This document shows positions 45,093 to 58,000 of a DNA stretch of 64,000 bases, one piece after another (within the stretch, counting starts at the first letter, position 1; each line of letters begins with the position of its first letter). The DNA comes from Lepisosteus oculatus (taxonomy: Eukaryota > Chordata > Actinopteri > Semionotiformes > Lepisosteidae), in assembly GCF_040954835.1 (NCBI RefSeq), contig NC_090696.1, positions 72,229,722 through 72,293,721 on the forward strand, given 5' to 3'. The position numbers and the translations under genes were made by a program. The notes under the pieces are model-generated. The model did not search any database and was not told where the DNA came from. It saw nothing but the letters and a program-made list of their open reading frames with translations.

Positions 45093-45292
45093 TGAACCAG
45101 AAGGCACAAATAGAAACTACATGCACAGGAAGTGCATTTTAAAACAGAGAACAGGTGGCACTTCCTGCTGTGGGGTGTGGGAGTGTGCAAGAAGCTGCCT
45201 AGCCATATCAGCTAGCTACTGAAAAACTGAATTAGACAGAGGGACAGAATGGTCTCTTCTTGTTTGTAACCATTCTAGTATTCTTATATCTG
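45093..45292 (+). repeat. Interspersed repeat (non-LTR tail-like), copy B
   Basis: Same block order as 3596-3815: ggaagtgcattttaaaacagagaacaggtggcacttc, tgtggg..aagctgccta, and terminal gggacagaatggtctcttcttgtttgtaac, close to the usual 3' end of this fish family. Confidence 0.65.
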
Positions 45293-46059
45293 CTAAAGTA
45301 CAATGATCTGTTTGCATGCTTGTCTTCCTGGTGTCCAAGCCAATGGTGGGGACACAAGCGAACAGTTGTTCACATAGGGGCACCGTGTGATCAATAGCAC
45401 ACATGAAGGTTGGTGACCTTCAACCATCCTTGTAAAAAACAATGTCATTACAAAATGATGAATTGACATATCAGACGAAACATTAACACTCAAACTCACT
45501 TCATGCATCACATGTTTAACTTGCATGTTGGGCTATCTCTTCAAGGTGTTTCAGTGTAAGTTAAGATTTTCATTACCAAGTCTTTTGTTGATGTTGGGTA
45601 TTTTCCAAGCACCACCTTTAAGACCAACTAACAGATTGCTTCAAAGTGTTGGACTGTTAAGTGTTGCTTATTGCCTTTGTTTTGAATTCTAAACTACCAC
45701 AATGCAAGCGAATTTGCAAAGCCCTGTCATAATAGCGAAATGACCACCTGTTAGATGAAACACCCCCTTTTTTTTAAATGAAGCAAATGCCTGCAAAAAA
45801 AATAAGTATAGAAGAACAATTACAAATGTTATTTAATAACCGTCCAATGTCACAAAGGTGTTCTTTGGTCCAGAAACCTTGGGATTCTCAGTTTGTCTAA
45901 GGAGGACCCCAGAAAAGGCTTTCTTTTTTTTGCAACCAGTCCTGCAATCCTGGTTTTGTTCTGGTGCCACTTGAAAGCTTATCAGGGCCACCTACAGTCA
46001 TGCTTTCGGTTGTATAAGCAAGTGTAACCCTTGTTTGTAATAGTTACGAACCGAAATGA

Positions 46060-46860
46060 AATCCCGTGTTTAAAAATCGCCTTCCGTCTTGCGCAAGACC
46101 AGCCGGGGAAACCGGAAAACCATGGGGCGCCATGACCCCCCGAAAGGTGAAGGAGGTCCTGTCACTTTAAAAATCACCTCTGGCCCTGTGAGCAGCCACG
46201 TTTCGCCACGTCTCCGCGCCTGCGCAGCGCGGTGTTCCAGTGCTGTTCCGGGGTAGCTGTGTGTGTCAGTGTCCCACAACAAGATCGGTCTGGGGGGGAA
46301 AGGGATCGAGGATCGGAGTAACGCTTGGGATCGCAGTACAACCAGCCGCGGCCCCGGTCATTTTCATAACACTAAAGCGCTTCGGCTTGGTGGGGGGAGA
46401 CATGAATTTCCTGCGGGGAGTGATGGGAGGGCAGCCGGCCGGGCCGCAGCCTTCGGGTGCAGAGACGGTGAGTCTTGTCACGTCGCGGAAAGGCAGGAGC
46501 TGGGGTGGTGGTGGGGGTGCTCGGGTCTGGCGCCCCAGTCGAGTCGAGACTGACCCAGCTCCTGTCGGGATTGGCACCGTGGTCTTTTAGAGAGTATACC
46601 AGCGTGTCCGTCGGCTCGGTGGGTAGGAGGAGGAGGAGGAGGAGTTGGGGGGTGGGGGGGCGTCGTGCTCGCCGTAATTTCTCCAGCCTGACACAGGAGG
46701 GAAAAGGGCAGGAAAAAGTGTTACGATGAGGACTAAGATGCATCCGGGCTGGACGGAGCTAGCTGTGGGAGTGTGGGGGTGGTTTGGTTTGCACCGGGAC
46801 GGCTCTAGTCAGCCCCAAGGACGGATCGGGATCAAGCCTGGAGCAGCGAACCTGAAAAAA
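46060..46860 (+). promoter_or_regulatory. uso1: CpG-island promoter of USO1 with NRF1-type site
   Basis: CpG-rich block around the start codon. gcgcctgcgc at 46216-46225 fits the NRF1 palindrome about 180 bp before the ATG; ETS-like accggaaa lies near 46110; no TATA box. Typical housekeeping promoter. Confidence 0.65.
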
Positions 46861-49053
46861 AAACCAACCCATTCGCTCTGTCGTGTCTTATAAATGAGGG
46901 GTGTTATGATATTATGATTTATTGCCGCTATAAAGCCGATGCTTATTCGCTTTCTCCTTCATCTCAAATAAGCCTGCTGGTGCTATTATTATTGGGACCC
47001 CCCCCACAAACGTCTTAACACTAACAGCACCTGTCACCGCAGGTCAGTCCCGGTCGCTGCGATGGCGTTGACAAAGTGACAGTTAGTGGGATCGTTTCCC
47101 AGTCCATATTATCCTCATTTTCTTTATAACCCCCTGTCTCCGCTTGGAGGTACGGCTCAGGCTTTTGTTGGGAGGCGTGAGGATCTGTCGATGGTAGATT
47201 GGGTCGCTGTCAGCTGCTCTCAAGATAACGCGTGTAACTGTGATGAAGGAATCGTTTCCTGACGGACTCCTGCTTGTCATGGGTCCGAGCTGTGGCTGGA
47301 AAACAAATGCATATCTGTATTGACAAAGGAAACCTTGCATGTTTCTACCTGGGTGCAAAATGCAGTACTATAATAGCCGAAGCGGCCGGAGCGTACCCAT
47401 GCTTGCGTCTGGGTCATGATAACTGCCATTATCAGATCCGGCGGAAAATTGGGAGGATAAACAACTCTGATTTTGAGCAGCCAGCTGTCTCTGCTATGAT
47501 GTAGGCTATTTTCAGAATCATCCCGATGCATGACGATTCTGCTTTTCCTTTTCATGTCATGTCCCCTGTTCCTCTGCCGGATTCTGCCTTTTAGCTTTAA
47601 AACGGCAATTTAAAAAGGCGTGTTGGTTATCAACACGTTAAGCAACACTTTAAATATCTTTCCTAATCAGTATGATCGAACTTCAGCCTTGTTTTTTTTT
47701 TCACATGTCTGTGAACAACGGTTATTACATTGTTTTTGTACTATGGATTGTGTCTTTTGATCCTAGATTTATTTTAACCTTTACACCAGTGAAATGTACA
47801 TTTGTTTCAGTTTTATTTAATGGAAAATATCTTGATGGTCTGGGTCTCCGTAGCACACTGGTCTTCAGTCCTGGTTACGAAGACCAACAAAACCAAGAGT
47901 CGTCAATGATTAAAAACTTGGAAATGGTTATCAATACTAAATAAGTAAATACTTTGGTCGTTGAACTCATAACATGCACAAGTAGAAAACTGGAGTCTTG
48001 GGTCCTCGTCTCTTCAGGAATTTGGATTAGAGCTACAAATTCTTAGTACACAAGTTATGCGTTTTACACACAACCAGTTTAACAGTTCAGCTTTGTCTAC
48101 TAAAACTGGTGTGCCCTGTTTTTATGCTATCAGCTGTTGACAGAGGCATTGACAGTTTTTTTAAACCTTTGTCATTCTTCAGCTGTTAGGGTCTCTTAAA
48201 AAGTAGTGAAGACCGACTGTCTTGTTTACATAATATCCCAAAGCAAAAACTGTCTAGATCACACAATACACAGTGTGCTAAGGACATATGTGGCTTTCAG
48301 ATGTAGTCTTCCTTCAAAGCACAAAACTCTTTGAAACAGTCTTAAGATCCCCTGGAAGTGCATTGTGCATTGCATTGCCCTAGAAAGTATCTTAAGATAC
48401 GTCTGAAATCTTTGTTTGGGTACAGGACTTCTCGTAGTCTGTTATACAGTACTTTTTGAATGTTCTGATGTAATTATTAGAATACTGTCATTAATCTTGA
48501 CGGATATATTTAAGCTTTAAGTCCCAGTATTTGCTGTAGACATTTATCTTGTTCTATGGTATGCTCTTATCATATGCTACAACATTCTTCTAGTCCACAT
48601 GCATTCATAACAGACATTTTTTAATTTTTTCCAAAGTTGGGTGCTGAACGTACTCTGTTTACTGTGAAGGAGACATACTCTAGTGATCTCATTTCAGTTC
48701 GATTCAGGTCCCTTGTATGGTCCAGCTTTGTTGTTTATACGTATGAAACGGTTTCGCATCAGGGTTCTCCTTATTACTGACTCTTTTAGTACTTGTTTAA
48801 AAATAGTGAAAGGTAATATACAGTACATGGCCTCTATTGTGTGTTGTTCTTTGTGCAGGGCATGTTCATGTTTCATATGAATGAGGAATGCTGTGCATTG
48901 ATTTGAAAAATACTGATTTCTGTCTTTTTTTTCCCCTTCAAATGCCAGATTCAAAAACTGTGTGACAGAGTAGCTTCATCCACTTTGCTGGAGGACCGCA
49001 GGGATGCAGTCCGGGCTCTGAAGTCTCTTTCAAAGGTACGCAGACAGGACCAG

Positions 49054-49086
<33 letters not shown>

Positions 49087-52000
49087 TAAAGTCTGAACTC
49101 ACGGACGGATGTAGACGTAGTTTAAGAAACCTCCAAAAAAATAAACATTTCTTCAACTTGACATATTTTTGTAGTTGATGGTGACTGTTTTTCATTCTCT
49201 ACTTATATAAACATTTGTGTTGACCAGAATTTTTCATCAGTTTACATGTCTCTTCACCTTGTTTGCTGATTGTCAAGAGAAGTCTTTGAACTATTAATTG
49301 TTAACAAAGGGTTTTCTATATCTCTATGAAGTCGCGTCATTCCCTTCCGTTTTGATTAAATCAGCAGCCTGTTGGTCTTGATTTTATTTTCTGATTTTGA
49401 GCTCCATTGATCTTGTTTTCTCAGTGGGAGACATGTTTAGGTTGTGATTTGGGATGGATTTCTGCATGACCAATCATTCAAGAGACAGAGGGGTTCATAG
49501 GGGACCCATTTAGGAAACCCAACTTTACAATAGGACATCCATATCCCTATTACTGGTAAACACGGATATCATTTTAAAGATTACAAATTGAGTTGTTCGG
49601 TCATTTTATAATGTGGAAAAAAAGCTGTGTAAATGAGGTCATTTTTTACCTTGAACCTTTCTCAAAATGTTTCAAATACATTTTTACAAATTGTAGTCTA
49701 AACCTTTGTTTACATATTTTACATCATTTTTGTGTTGTTCCTCTCTTGAGGCACTTTGAGTGCCTGTAACCTGCATGGGTGGATCACTCATCTCCAGAAA
49801 TCACAGTCTAACATTTTCTCTCCTGGCAGACATTAATGGAAATTTGTTTATTAAAACCTAAAGGGGTGAGGGTGCAACTGCCCATTTTGTGATTGATTTC
49901 CTAGCATAGTGTTTTTTGTTCTGCATAATTCCTTGAATTGGTCAGTGGTGTTCAGTTATTTTTATTTTTTGACGTTGGAGTCTAAAATAATTCTTTATGT
50001 CCCCAAAAACATTATATCCCCATGTTAAGACAAGAACTGTATTGTCCTAGATCCATTTTGTCTGATTAAAATAATGACCTCATTTTAACATATATGTGGT
50101 TCTTTCAAATTGCCAACTGTTTTTCATTTTAAGCAGCTGGGATTGAATACTTCTATGTGATCTGGCACTTTTAAATATGCTTTTAAAACCTGATGGGTTT
50201 AATCTCTTTAAGTACTTAGATGACAAGACTAAAAATAAATTATCTCAAAGCTGGTGTAGTTTTGACTGTTGTTGTATCCAGTTAGCTCTTTTATCTGCTA
50301 AATTCACCTGGATGATTACGATTTGGTACTGGTTTGTTTTAAGAGTGATGGTTGCGTTTGGAAATGTTTTCTTCTTCTGGGCAGAAAGTTTATAATTCAC
50401 AGATACTTGGAGAGCTGCCAAAGATCCTGATGTCCTTCTTCAGATTGCAAATTCAGTTTTTAGTTTGCAAAATCAAAAGGAATAATTTGGTGATTGTTTT
50501 CTGAATTGTCAGTTATCGGTCCATCACTTTGCCTGACCAACAAAGGTCTCTCCCCTGACTGGAAGTTAGGTCCTACAGCCAGGGGTTTCTGGGTGGGATT
50601 TGGTTTGTGTTTGAAGGTGGCTTGTGATCAGCCTGAGTGCTAGCATTGCGAGGTGGGTTTCGAGTCAGATCGTCTTTAGCATGCTTTGTGACAGAGGTCC
50701 CCGTGGCTTGCAGACCCAGTGAGAGCTCACAGCATTATCTTTAAAGGCTGACCTACAGGAGCTACGTATCTGTCACATTTTCTACGTGCTGATCCTGTTA
50801 TGTGCAAATTATTGTCCATAATACAGTCAGCACTGGGGGTGCATACAGCAGCACATCAGAGTGCAAGTGATTTATTTTAGCCTTCTCAAACATATTTTAC
50901 CTTCCTCGTCACCATTATTTTTGTGTGGTCAGGTATTCTATTTACAAATGCAAATGAAGCTATTGATAATCAAATGCTGCTGCTGGCAGTGCTTCAGTCA
51001 AGTTTTGTGGTAAAGGCTGGACTAACTGGCCTGACATCTGGGCCCTGAGTATGAGGAAAAGATTTCGACCTTTCAGGAAGGTGTTATGTGTAACCACCGC
51101 TCTGCCTAGCCACGTGAGGCAGAAGCTGATTTAGTGGCTTTGTTCAAGAGGCAGCTTGACTAAGTCTTTGGATCAATAAGATATAGGTAATGAAATGAGT
51201 GTAATGGACTTGCAGCACTCCTCTTCAATGTGGGATGTCAGCCACCAACATTACAAAACAATCCCAATAATGCAATACAAATCATTCATATCAGAAACAT
51301 AAGTAGGCCTGATTGGGGAAAATACATACACAAGTTTATGGAATTGTTAAGTCCAGAATTTGTGGGGACTTGATTAGCCAGTTACAGTAGTATATAGATC
51401 TGTTATGCATACCTAAATACACTGGTGTGGTAATTGGTCTCCTTTAGCCCTTTTTCTGCTCTTGAATAGTCTGGAGTTCAGTCTGGCGTACCTGAAGTGG
51501 ATAACTTGGCTTTTTTTTCAACAAACTGGATGAGATAAGGCTGGATAAAATTCTTGGATCGACTATGGCAGCTGAGGAGACGAAGGGCCGACTTTTGTTT
51601 CTTATGCTCGTATTTCGCAAGGTTGCCAAACACTCAAATGCACAGGCTTGACCTTGCATTATAGGCTGAAATTACAGTGCATTTGATTTGCATTACTGGG
51701 ACTATATAGTATGCAGGACTATACTATACTTTAGCATTTATACCTGATTGCATGGTGTTGTCACCATCTGTGAACAGTTAACGCTGTCCTCTATCCAGGG
51801 CGATTGAGAAGTGAGTGTTATGACGCTGGACTGCAGTGCAGGGATGAAGGAATGGAAGCACGATTGCTTTGTCAGGGGAAAGCTGCCCTTCATTGTTCCA
51901 CAGGGATGTGGTGGACGAAAGGGAGTTTAGCACGAGGAATGCATTGCAGATGATCTTGGGTCTGCGGAACTGCAGATACCACCAGTCCCGCAAAAACTAG

Positions 52001-55000
52001 CTGTGAAGTGGGAAACATGAAGTGCTGTCTCTGACAGATCAGAGCTCCCCGACTTACAGAAGACTTTGGCATTTATTTTTGGAATGAATTGCAATTATTG
52101 CTGAATATCTTGACCTGTCAAAAGTTTCTACCAAATAGTAAATCTCTGCATTAAAGACACCTTACCACCCGAGACCTTAAGTCCAGTTGTTCCAGCTTAT
52201 CAACTCTGTTGCAGCAGAGCTTGTGTCATCATCAGTAACCAGAAAGTGACGTGGTTTTTCCAAGGTGTAGCTAATGATGGAAACTGGAGACAGAGACATA
52301 ATCGGAACAGTAGGAGCACCTAGAAGATTAGAATGGCTCTTGATTATAGCATTTTGGCCTATATAGCCAAACAACAATCTTGATTAAAGCTGTTAATAGC
52401 TAACCAATCAGGGGATTACACTCAGCCATTTCTTAGAAGAAGCCAGAGCATCAGATTTGAGTGTATAGTTGGGAAACCTATAGTGGATATGAGAAATACT
52501 TATGTCAGAAACCTTCTAAATACCATGTCATATGGTTTGTATGCATTATTGTGATTGCTTATTCAGTTTATTTATTGCTTTTTTTAAGCAAGTCCTACCT
52601 TTTTCGAAATCTCCTGAATCTTATTTCCATTCAAGTAATCTTTTATTCATATTCCAGCCTGAAGACGTTCCACATTACATCCATAGCCGGTCAAGATAAT
52701 GGTCAGCATTCTCTGGGACCCCAAAAAAGGGGTGCAGTTAATTCATGGCATTGCTATTACGTCATGCAAAAATGCCGCTACTTGTCAGTATCTCTAAGCA
52801 TGCTATCAGGTTGCTGTTCAGTTGCACGGCAGTGCTCTTATATTTCCAAGGTCAGAGGTAACTGGATGTTTTTGGCCAACTTGGGTCTGAATAGTTGAAT
52901 CATTATTTTTGTCCCTCTGAACCCCAGTGGCCGTTACTCATCTGAAATCTGTGCTGATCTGCACGTGGTTTCATGATGATGTTTAATTGAAGTTCGCTGA
53001 TGCCAGGTGGATAAAGATGAGTTCTGTCAGTGGATAATTGGAAGTTTAAAGGACAGATGGACTGAGTACTTTGTGATGAACGGTGACTAATTCAAGAAAG
53101 AAATTATAATTTTATATGTACCTGAATTTCACAACATTGTGAACATCCCTCATATATCCAGATCTTAATGTTCTACAACATAACAGGTAATTTCCCAATT
53201 ATAGCTCTTTACAAAATTCCCTTTATAAATAATTGTTTTGTCCTACAGAAATATCGTCTTGAAGTTGGTACGCAGGCGATGGGTCACCTGGTTAACATAT
53301 TACAAGCAGACAGGTATGTAACATTGCAATTACTGCAATGTTTGGAAGTTATAAAGAAAATTGCAATTTTACCCTGATGTTTCTTCAAAATGTCTGGATC
53401 ATTCACTCCATTTTCTCTTTATTGTAGATCAGACTCAGAAATCATTGGATATGCGTTGGAAACTCTGTACAATATGATCTCTAATGATGAAGAGGAGGAA
53501 CCAGGTATTTTATGTTTTCAATCTTTAACCTGTATTAGAGTTTTTCAGTTCTAAAACGCCGCTTGAGATATGCCAAATATAAATAATGAAATGCAATAAA
53601 TATATGCAGCATTTCAGATGTAATTATTAGATGTAATAAGATATTATATGTAAAGTGTAGAATCACAAACGATCATGTTTTTAAGCTTTATTGATACCAA
53701 TTCTACTATGATTATCTCCAACACATCAAGAAGGAAGCATTTCCCATATATATTTAGTCTTTGTTCTGTTAGCATCTCAAAACTCACTATATCTTGCGAT
53801 TAAAAAAAAAAAAAAAATCTTTTATTGAATTAATTTGGGAAGACCTGATACACGATCTTGCCTGAAACAGCTAGGAAAGTTCCAGGTTGATTTTTTTTCC
53901 CTTTGTTTGAAGTTTTTTGTCTTGTTAACAATTGTCTCTTCGCTGATCAACTTTCTTCTCTTCCATGTTTAATTGTGCAGAGGAATCAGAAGGTAATCAA
54001 ATTTATTTTTGCATGATGCTTCTTAACATGTAACCACTACTACTTACAGATTTTACCAATTATATTTCTGTATAAAAACATGGATTTGAAATTTTGACAA
54101 TTTCTGAGGAAAGCATGCAATTTATTTGTGTCTTATGTGGGTTGACATTTCTCTGGAGGATGATAAAAGTATTAAAGCGATATTATAATCAGTGTTTTTA
54201 CATTTATATGTTAATGAAAACCGAAATACTCTACGAACCTTTACAAGTTGCAGATATATCCCGGAGGTGGTACTGTTTATAGACCTGTGAGAGTCTTTGC
54301 AAAATGAAAATACATTTTAAGCCTTTAATCTGATCAGTACCTCTCTTGGAAATGTGTAAGTAAAGAACACAAGTAGAGGCAAACAAAATGAAAATTCCAG
54401 TTAGCTTGGGAGCATCTCGTATAAGAAATGTAGCAAAAAAAAGAATTTGGAGTCCTCAGCTAGTTGTCGCATTTACCAAAACACTTTTTCATTTGTAAAG
54501 ATGTTAGTTAACTCTTTGAAATTAGTGTCATTGCAGATTTTTGTCTACATGGCATGAACTGCCCAGAATGTGAGCTAATACCTGCACATATTTTTAATCA
54601 GAATTTAAGATATTTTCCTGACGTACTTAAAACCGGAACTGTATACAGTCTTACTGTAATGAACAAAACAAATCCATAAGAGGTGCTGTGTTTTTTATCC
54701 AAAGAGTTTTTTCAGCAGAACTTTTCATGAACATTTCTTAGACTAAAATTGTATTTTTTTGTAAAAGTGCTGATTTGTAAATTACAGAGGAATAAATTGA
54801 ATATAAGGAAAGTATGGACCACTCACCCTTAACAGCAGTCAGTGAGTTTTTGCAGTCCAATATTTTTGTAAAACATCCAGTGTGGGAAGGGATTTTGGCT
54901 TCATTCCCCTTCTCGTCTTTACAGATGGAGATTCCTCAGGTCTGGGAAAGCGAAACAGTAAATCCGTTATGTTGGGTTAGTAGACAGCAACAGGACTTTC

Positions 55001-58000
55001 ACCAAAGTCACATAAAGTAGTGGATAAAGGTCTTTTAAATTGCATTTTAATCCAAGACCAATACTTTACTTCTACAGTACTAACCACTGAATATTGTGTA
55101 GTCTGAACACACTAAAATAATGTGGCCCTTACTCTTTCACTCACATTTGTGTTTTTAACCTTTAAATGGGTATCGTGAGTATCACTAAGAGGTTTTTTTG
55201 TCATTTGTTTTCATTTACTCAAAAAAAACGGATGTGTGTTTTGTTTCATACTTGCTGATTATCTTATAAGAATACTGTTTTACAGGTGGTGGGCACACCC
55301 TATAAGAGCTATTTTAACACTCTCACCTAAACTTAAAAGCATGCTTGTTTGCTTACACTCAGATGGTCAAAAGCTTGCATCAGCAAAAGAGTTCAGATAT
55401 TAATACTTACATGTTAGTTTTCACATGTGTTTTTTTAAAAACAAAATACAGTTCTGCTTCCAGGTCTCGGTATGAAATATTTTAAGAATGGATGAAGAAC
55501 TATGACTATAATCAGGGCCTGAGTCCGCTCAGAAGGTCTGCAATGAATGCTCCAGCCTTCATTGTCTTGGACAGAGCCGTTCTGAAAGGTCTAGGTGGCT
55601 CCACTCTCTCTGTCTGCACAGGCCTGAGCACAAATTAAGCCCTTTGGCTCTGTTGAAGTTTCTTAGTTTCAGTGTTACATGATTGTAGGTGTTTAAATAT
55701 AAAATGCAACATTAAACACAGCTTGGTAGATGCTTGTTTGCAGCAACATCTTGTAAAAGAAACAGGGATTTAAGGACATTGTTTTATTTGGGAATGGTTT
55801 TCTGTTATTCCTGCTGGGATAGGAATAACGTAGCTGGAGCTTAAGAGCAAGTTTTGAATGTTTAATGATCCAACTGCCATATGACTGTGTGACAGGTGAA
55901 TATCGATACAAACATGTAATTTAGTACCGTAACTACACTTTATCAGGTAGTTTGCTTTCAGGTTAAATCCATTCAAGGCAATCCTTGATAAACATGCCGC
56001 TAAACTCTGGGAAAAGAATTGTTAGCACAAATGACATTTGCTCCTTCCAATTGTATACTATGCATACATTTGTCAACAAATGCTTAAAGTCTCCTGAGTA
56101 AAAAATCCTAGGCAAAATATTAATAAAGTGCTTTGGAAGCCTTTTTTAAGATTGTGTGCAGAATCTCAAAGCACAAAAATGTGCACATTTGAAAGGGTAT
56201 TGTTGATATATACAATGCTGTACAAAAGTCATAGACACTTTGTATTGTTCTACTCAATTTCATTAAGTATGTTGGCTGCCTTCTGCTGAAATCTTGGATA
56301 TTTTATTTTAAACAATTGTTAGTCCTGGTAGTTTGTAGTATAATGGGTATATTTTTGACTTTATGGATGTGTAGAGAGGATAAAAGGATGTTGTTGATGA
56401 GGAACATCTGACAGTTGGATTTAAGAGGTAAATGTGGTAGATTTAGCAGCTATGACATTTCATGCAAGTTAAATATTGTTAAATGACAAGTCTGGTTTCT
56501 TCTCACACAGACTCTGCTGTGTTAATTTCTGTTACTTGTTATACGCTGGTGTGACTTGTCGTAACAGTAGATAACACTAGTGGAGGCATTACGTATATTT
56601 TTAATGCTCATGACATTCCTGATTGAATCCTGATGGTCTGTCATTTACACAGCAGTAATATAAGTAAGAACTCAATTTGAACATGAACTTGGAGTACATG
56701 GAATAAAATCATGTTTTGTACAGTAGTTGTTTTAAAAATCAGACCAGCAGGCTGCTGTTGCTGAAATGACAATCCTGATAACAGCTAATGAAACTAAGAG
56801 CAGCATAGCTCTAGGGGACAGACTTTGTTGCTAACAAGAATCTACTAGATTTTGCTGAAGTGACACGGAATGTCATAACTCAAAAACTGTCTTGCTTGCA
56901 TTGATATTCTAGCTTCTGCTACAAAATAGTTATTTGGCCTTTAAAGTAAATGTCCTTTTTGCTCTGTAGTTTTGTCACATTTCACTGATATCACAGGTTT
57001 CTGCATTAAAGGATCGTTTCTGTTTTTCTTTTCTATATTTTCCCTGTTACCCTCCTCTTTTATTAATTTTTGCCCTCCGTTATAACATGTTCAGTCCTTG
57101 TGGATATAGAAGACTTGTTCGACTTGTTGCCCAAGTGTGATGTTTTTTTTCTTGTTTTGATGCAGAGGAGAATTCGCAGAAGCAAGCTGATGATCTGGGG
57201 GTGCAGTTCACCGAGATATTCATTAAGGAACAGGAGAACGTCACTCTGCTCTTGTCACTTCTGGAGGTGTGTCTTCACCAGGCACCGCAGATTTAAACCC
57301 ACTCTGCCACTGGAAAAGGGATTAAAACTTTATTTCTGTGTTAGGCTGTGTCATTTTTTATATGATTTAAAATGAATTAAACTTTCATTAGTATTGACAC
57401 AAGATCTTTCATTATATTAATGTTTAGTATGTATTCGTCTACATACTAAACTGGCATGTAAGGTGTTTGGTTTTAATACACTGTCTCTTGACCATTTTTA
57501 GTTTTTGCCAGTTTTTTCGCAGTTACAGTACATTGTGACTTTTGTAAATTGCTTTATCTCATTGGTAATTGAGTACATTTTGCTTTTCTTTAAAACTTTT
57601 TTTTGACCTTGTTTATGACTTGACAAAGGTGAGAAACACATTAACATTCGAGAGCAACTATGGTTTAAACTGCATATAAGGAAGCATGGTGTCATTTAAG
57701 AGCTCTTCAGTCATCTGTGGAAATATTGACGGTTTGTGAATTGTGCTTTCTCAGGAGTTTGATTTCCATGTGCGCTGGCCAGGAGTGAAGCTTCTTACGG
57801 CCCTGCTGAAGAACCAGTGTGCTCAGGTTCAAGGGGTTATCCTTGTCAGTCCAATGGGTTAGTTCAGGTTATAGGTTTTAATTCCATCTTTTAATGCTGC
57901 TACTCTTCAAGCAAAGAAATGTGCAGGAATATTTGCAACAGAAACAGATGCTGCAGTACATCAGTACATCTGTTATAATTTCAGCACACAAGCCTCTGCC

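Larger units (their letters stand above)
42450..46050. other. Intergenic spacer between G3BP2 and USO1
   Basis: AT-rich, with a reverse SINE-like copy (44065-44140) and a longer repeat (45093-45292). A 98-codon minus-strand ORF at 42556-42852 has no recognised domain. Confidence 0.5.

Noticed and set aside
46240-46743. ORFs on both strands around the USO1 start
   Set aside because: CpG-island artefacts; only the MNFLRGVMGG frame (46402) has a family match and a splice donor.
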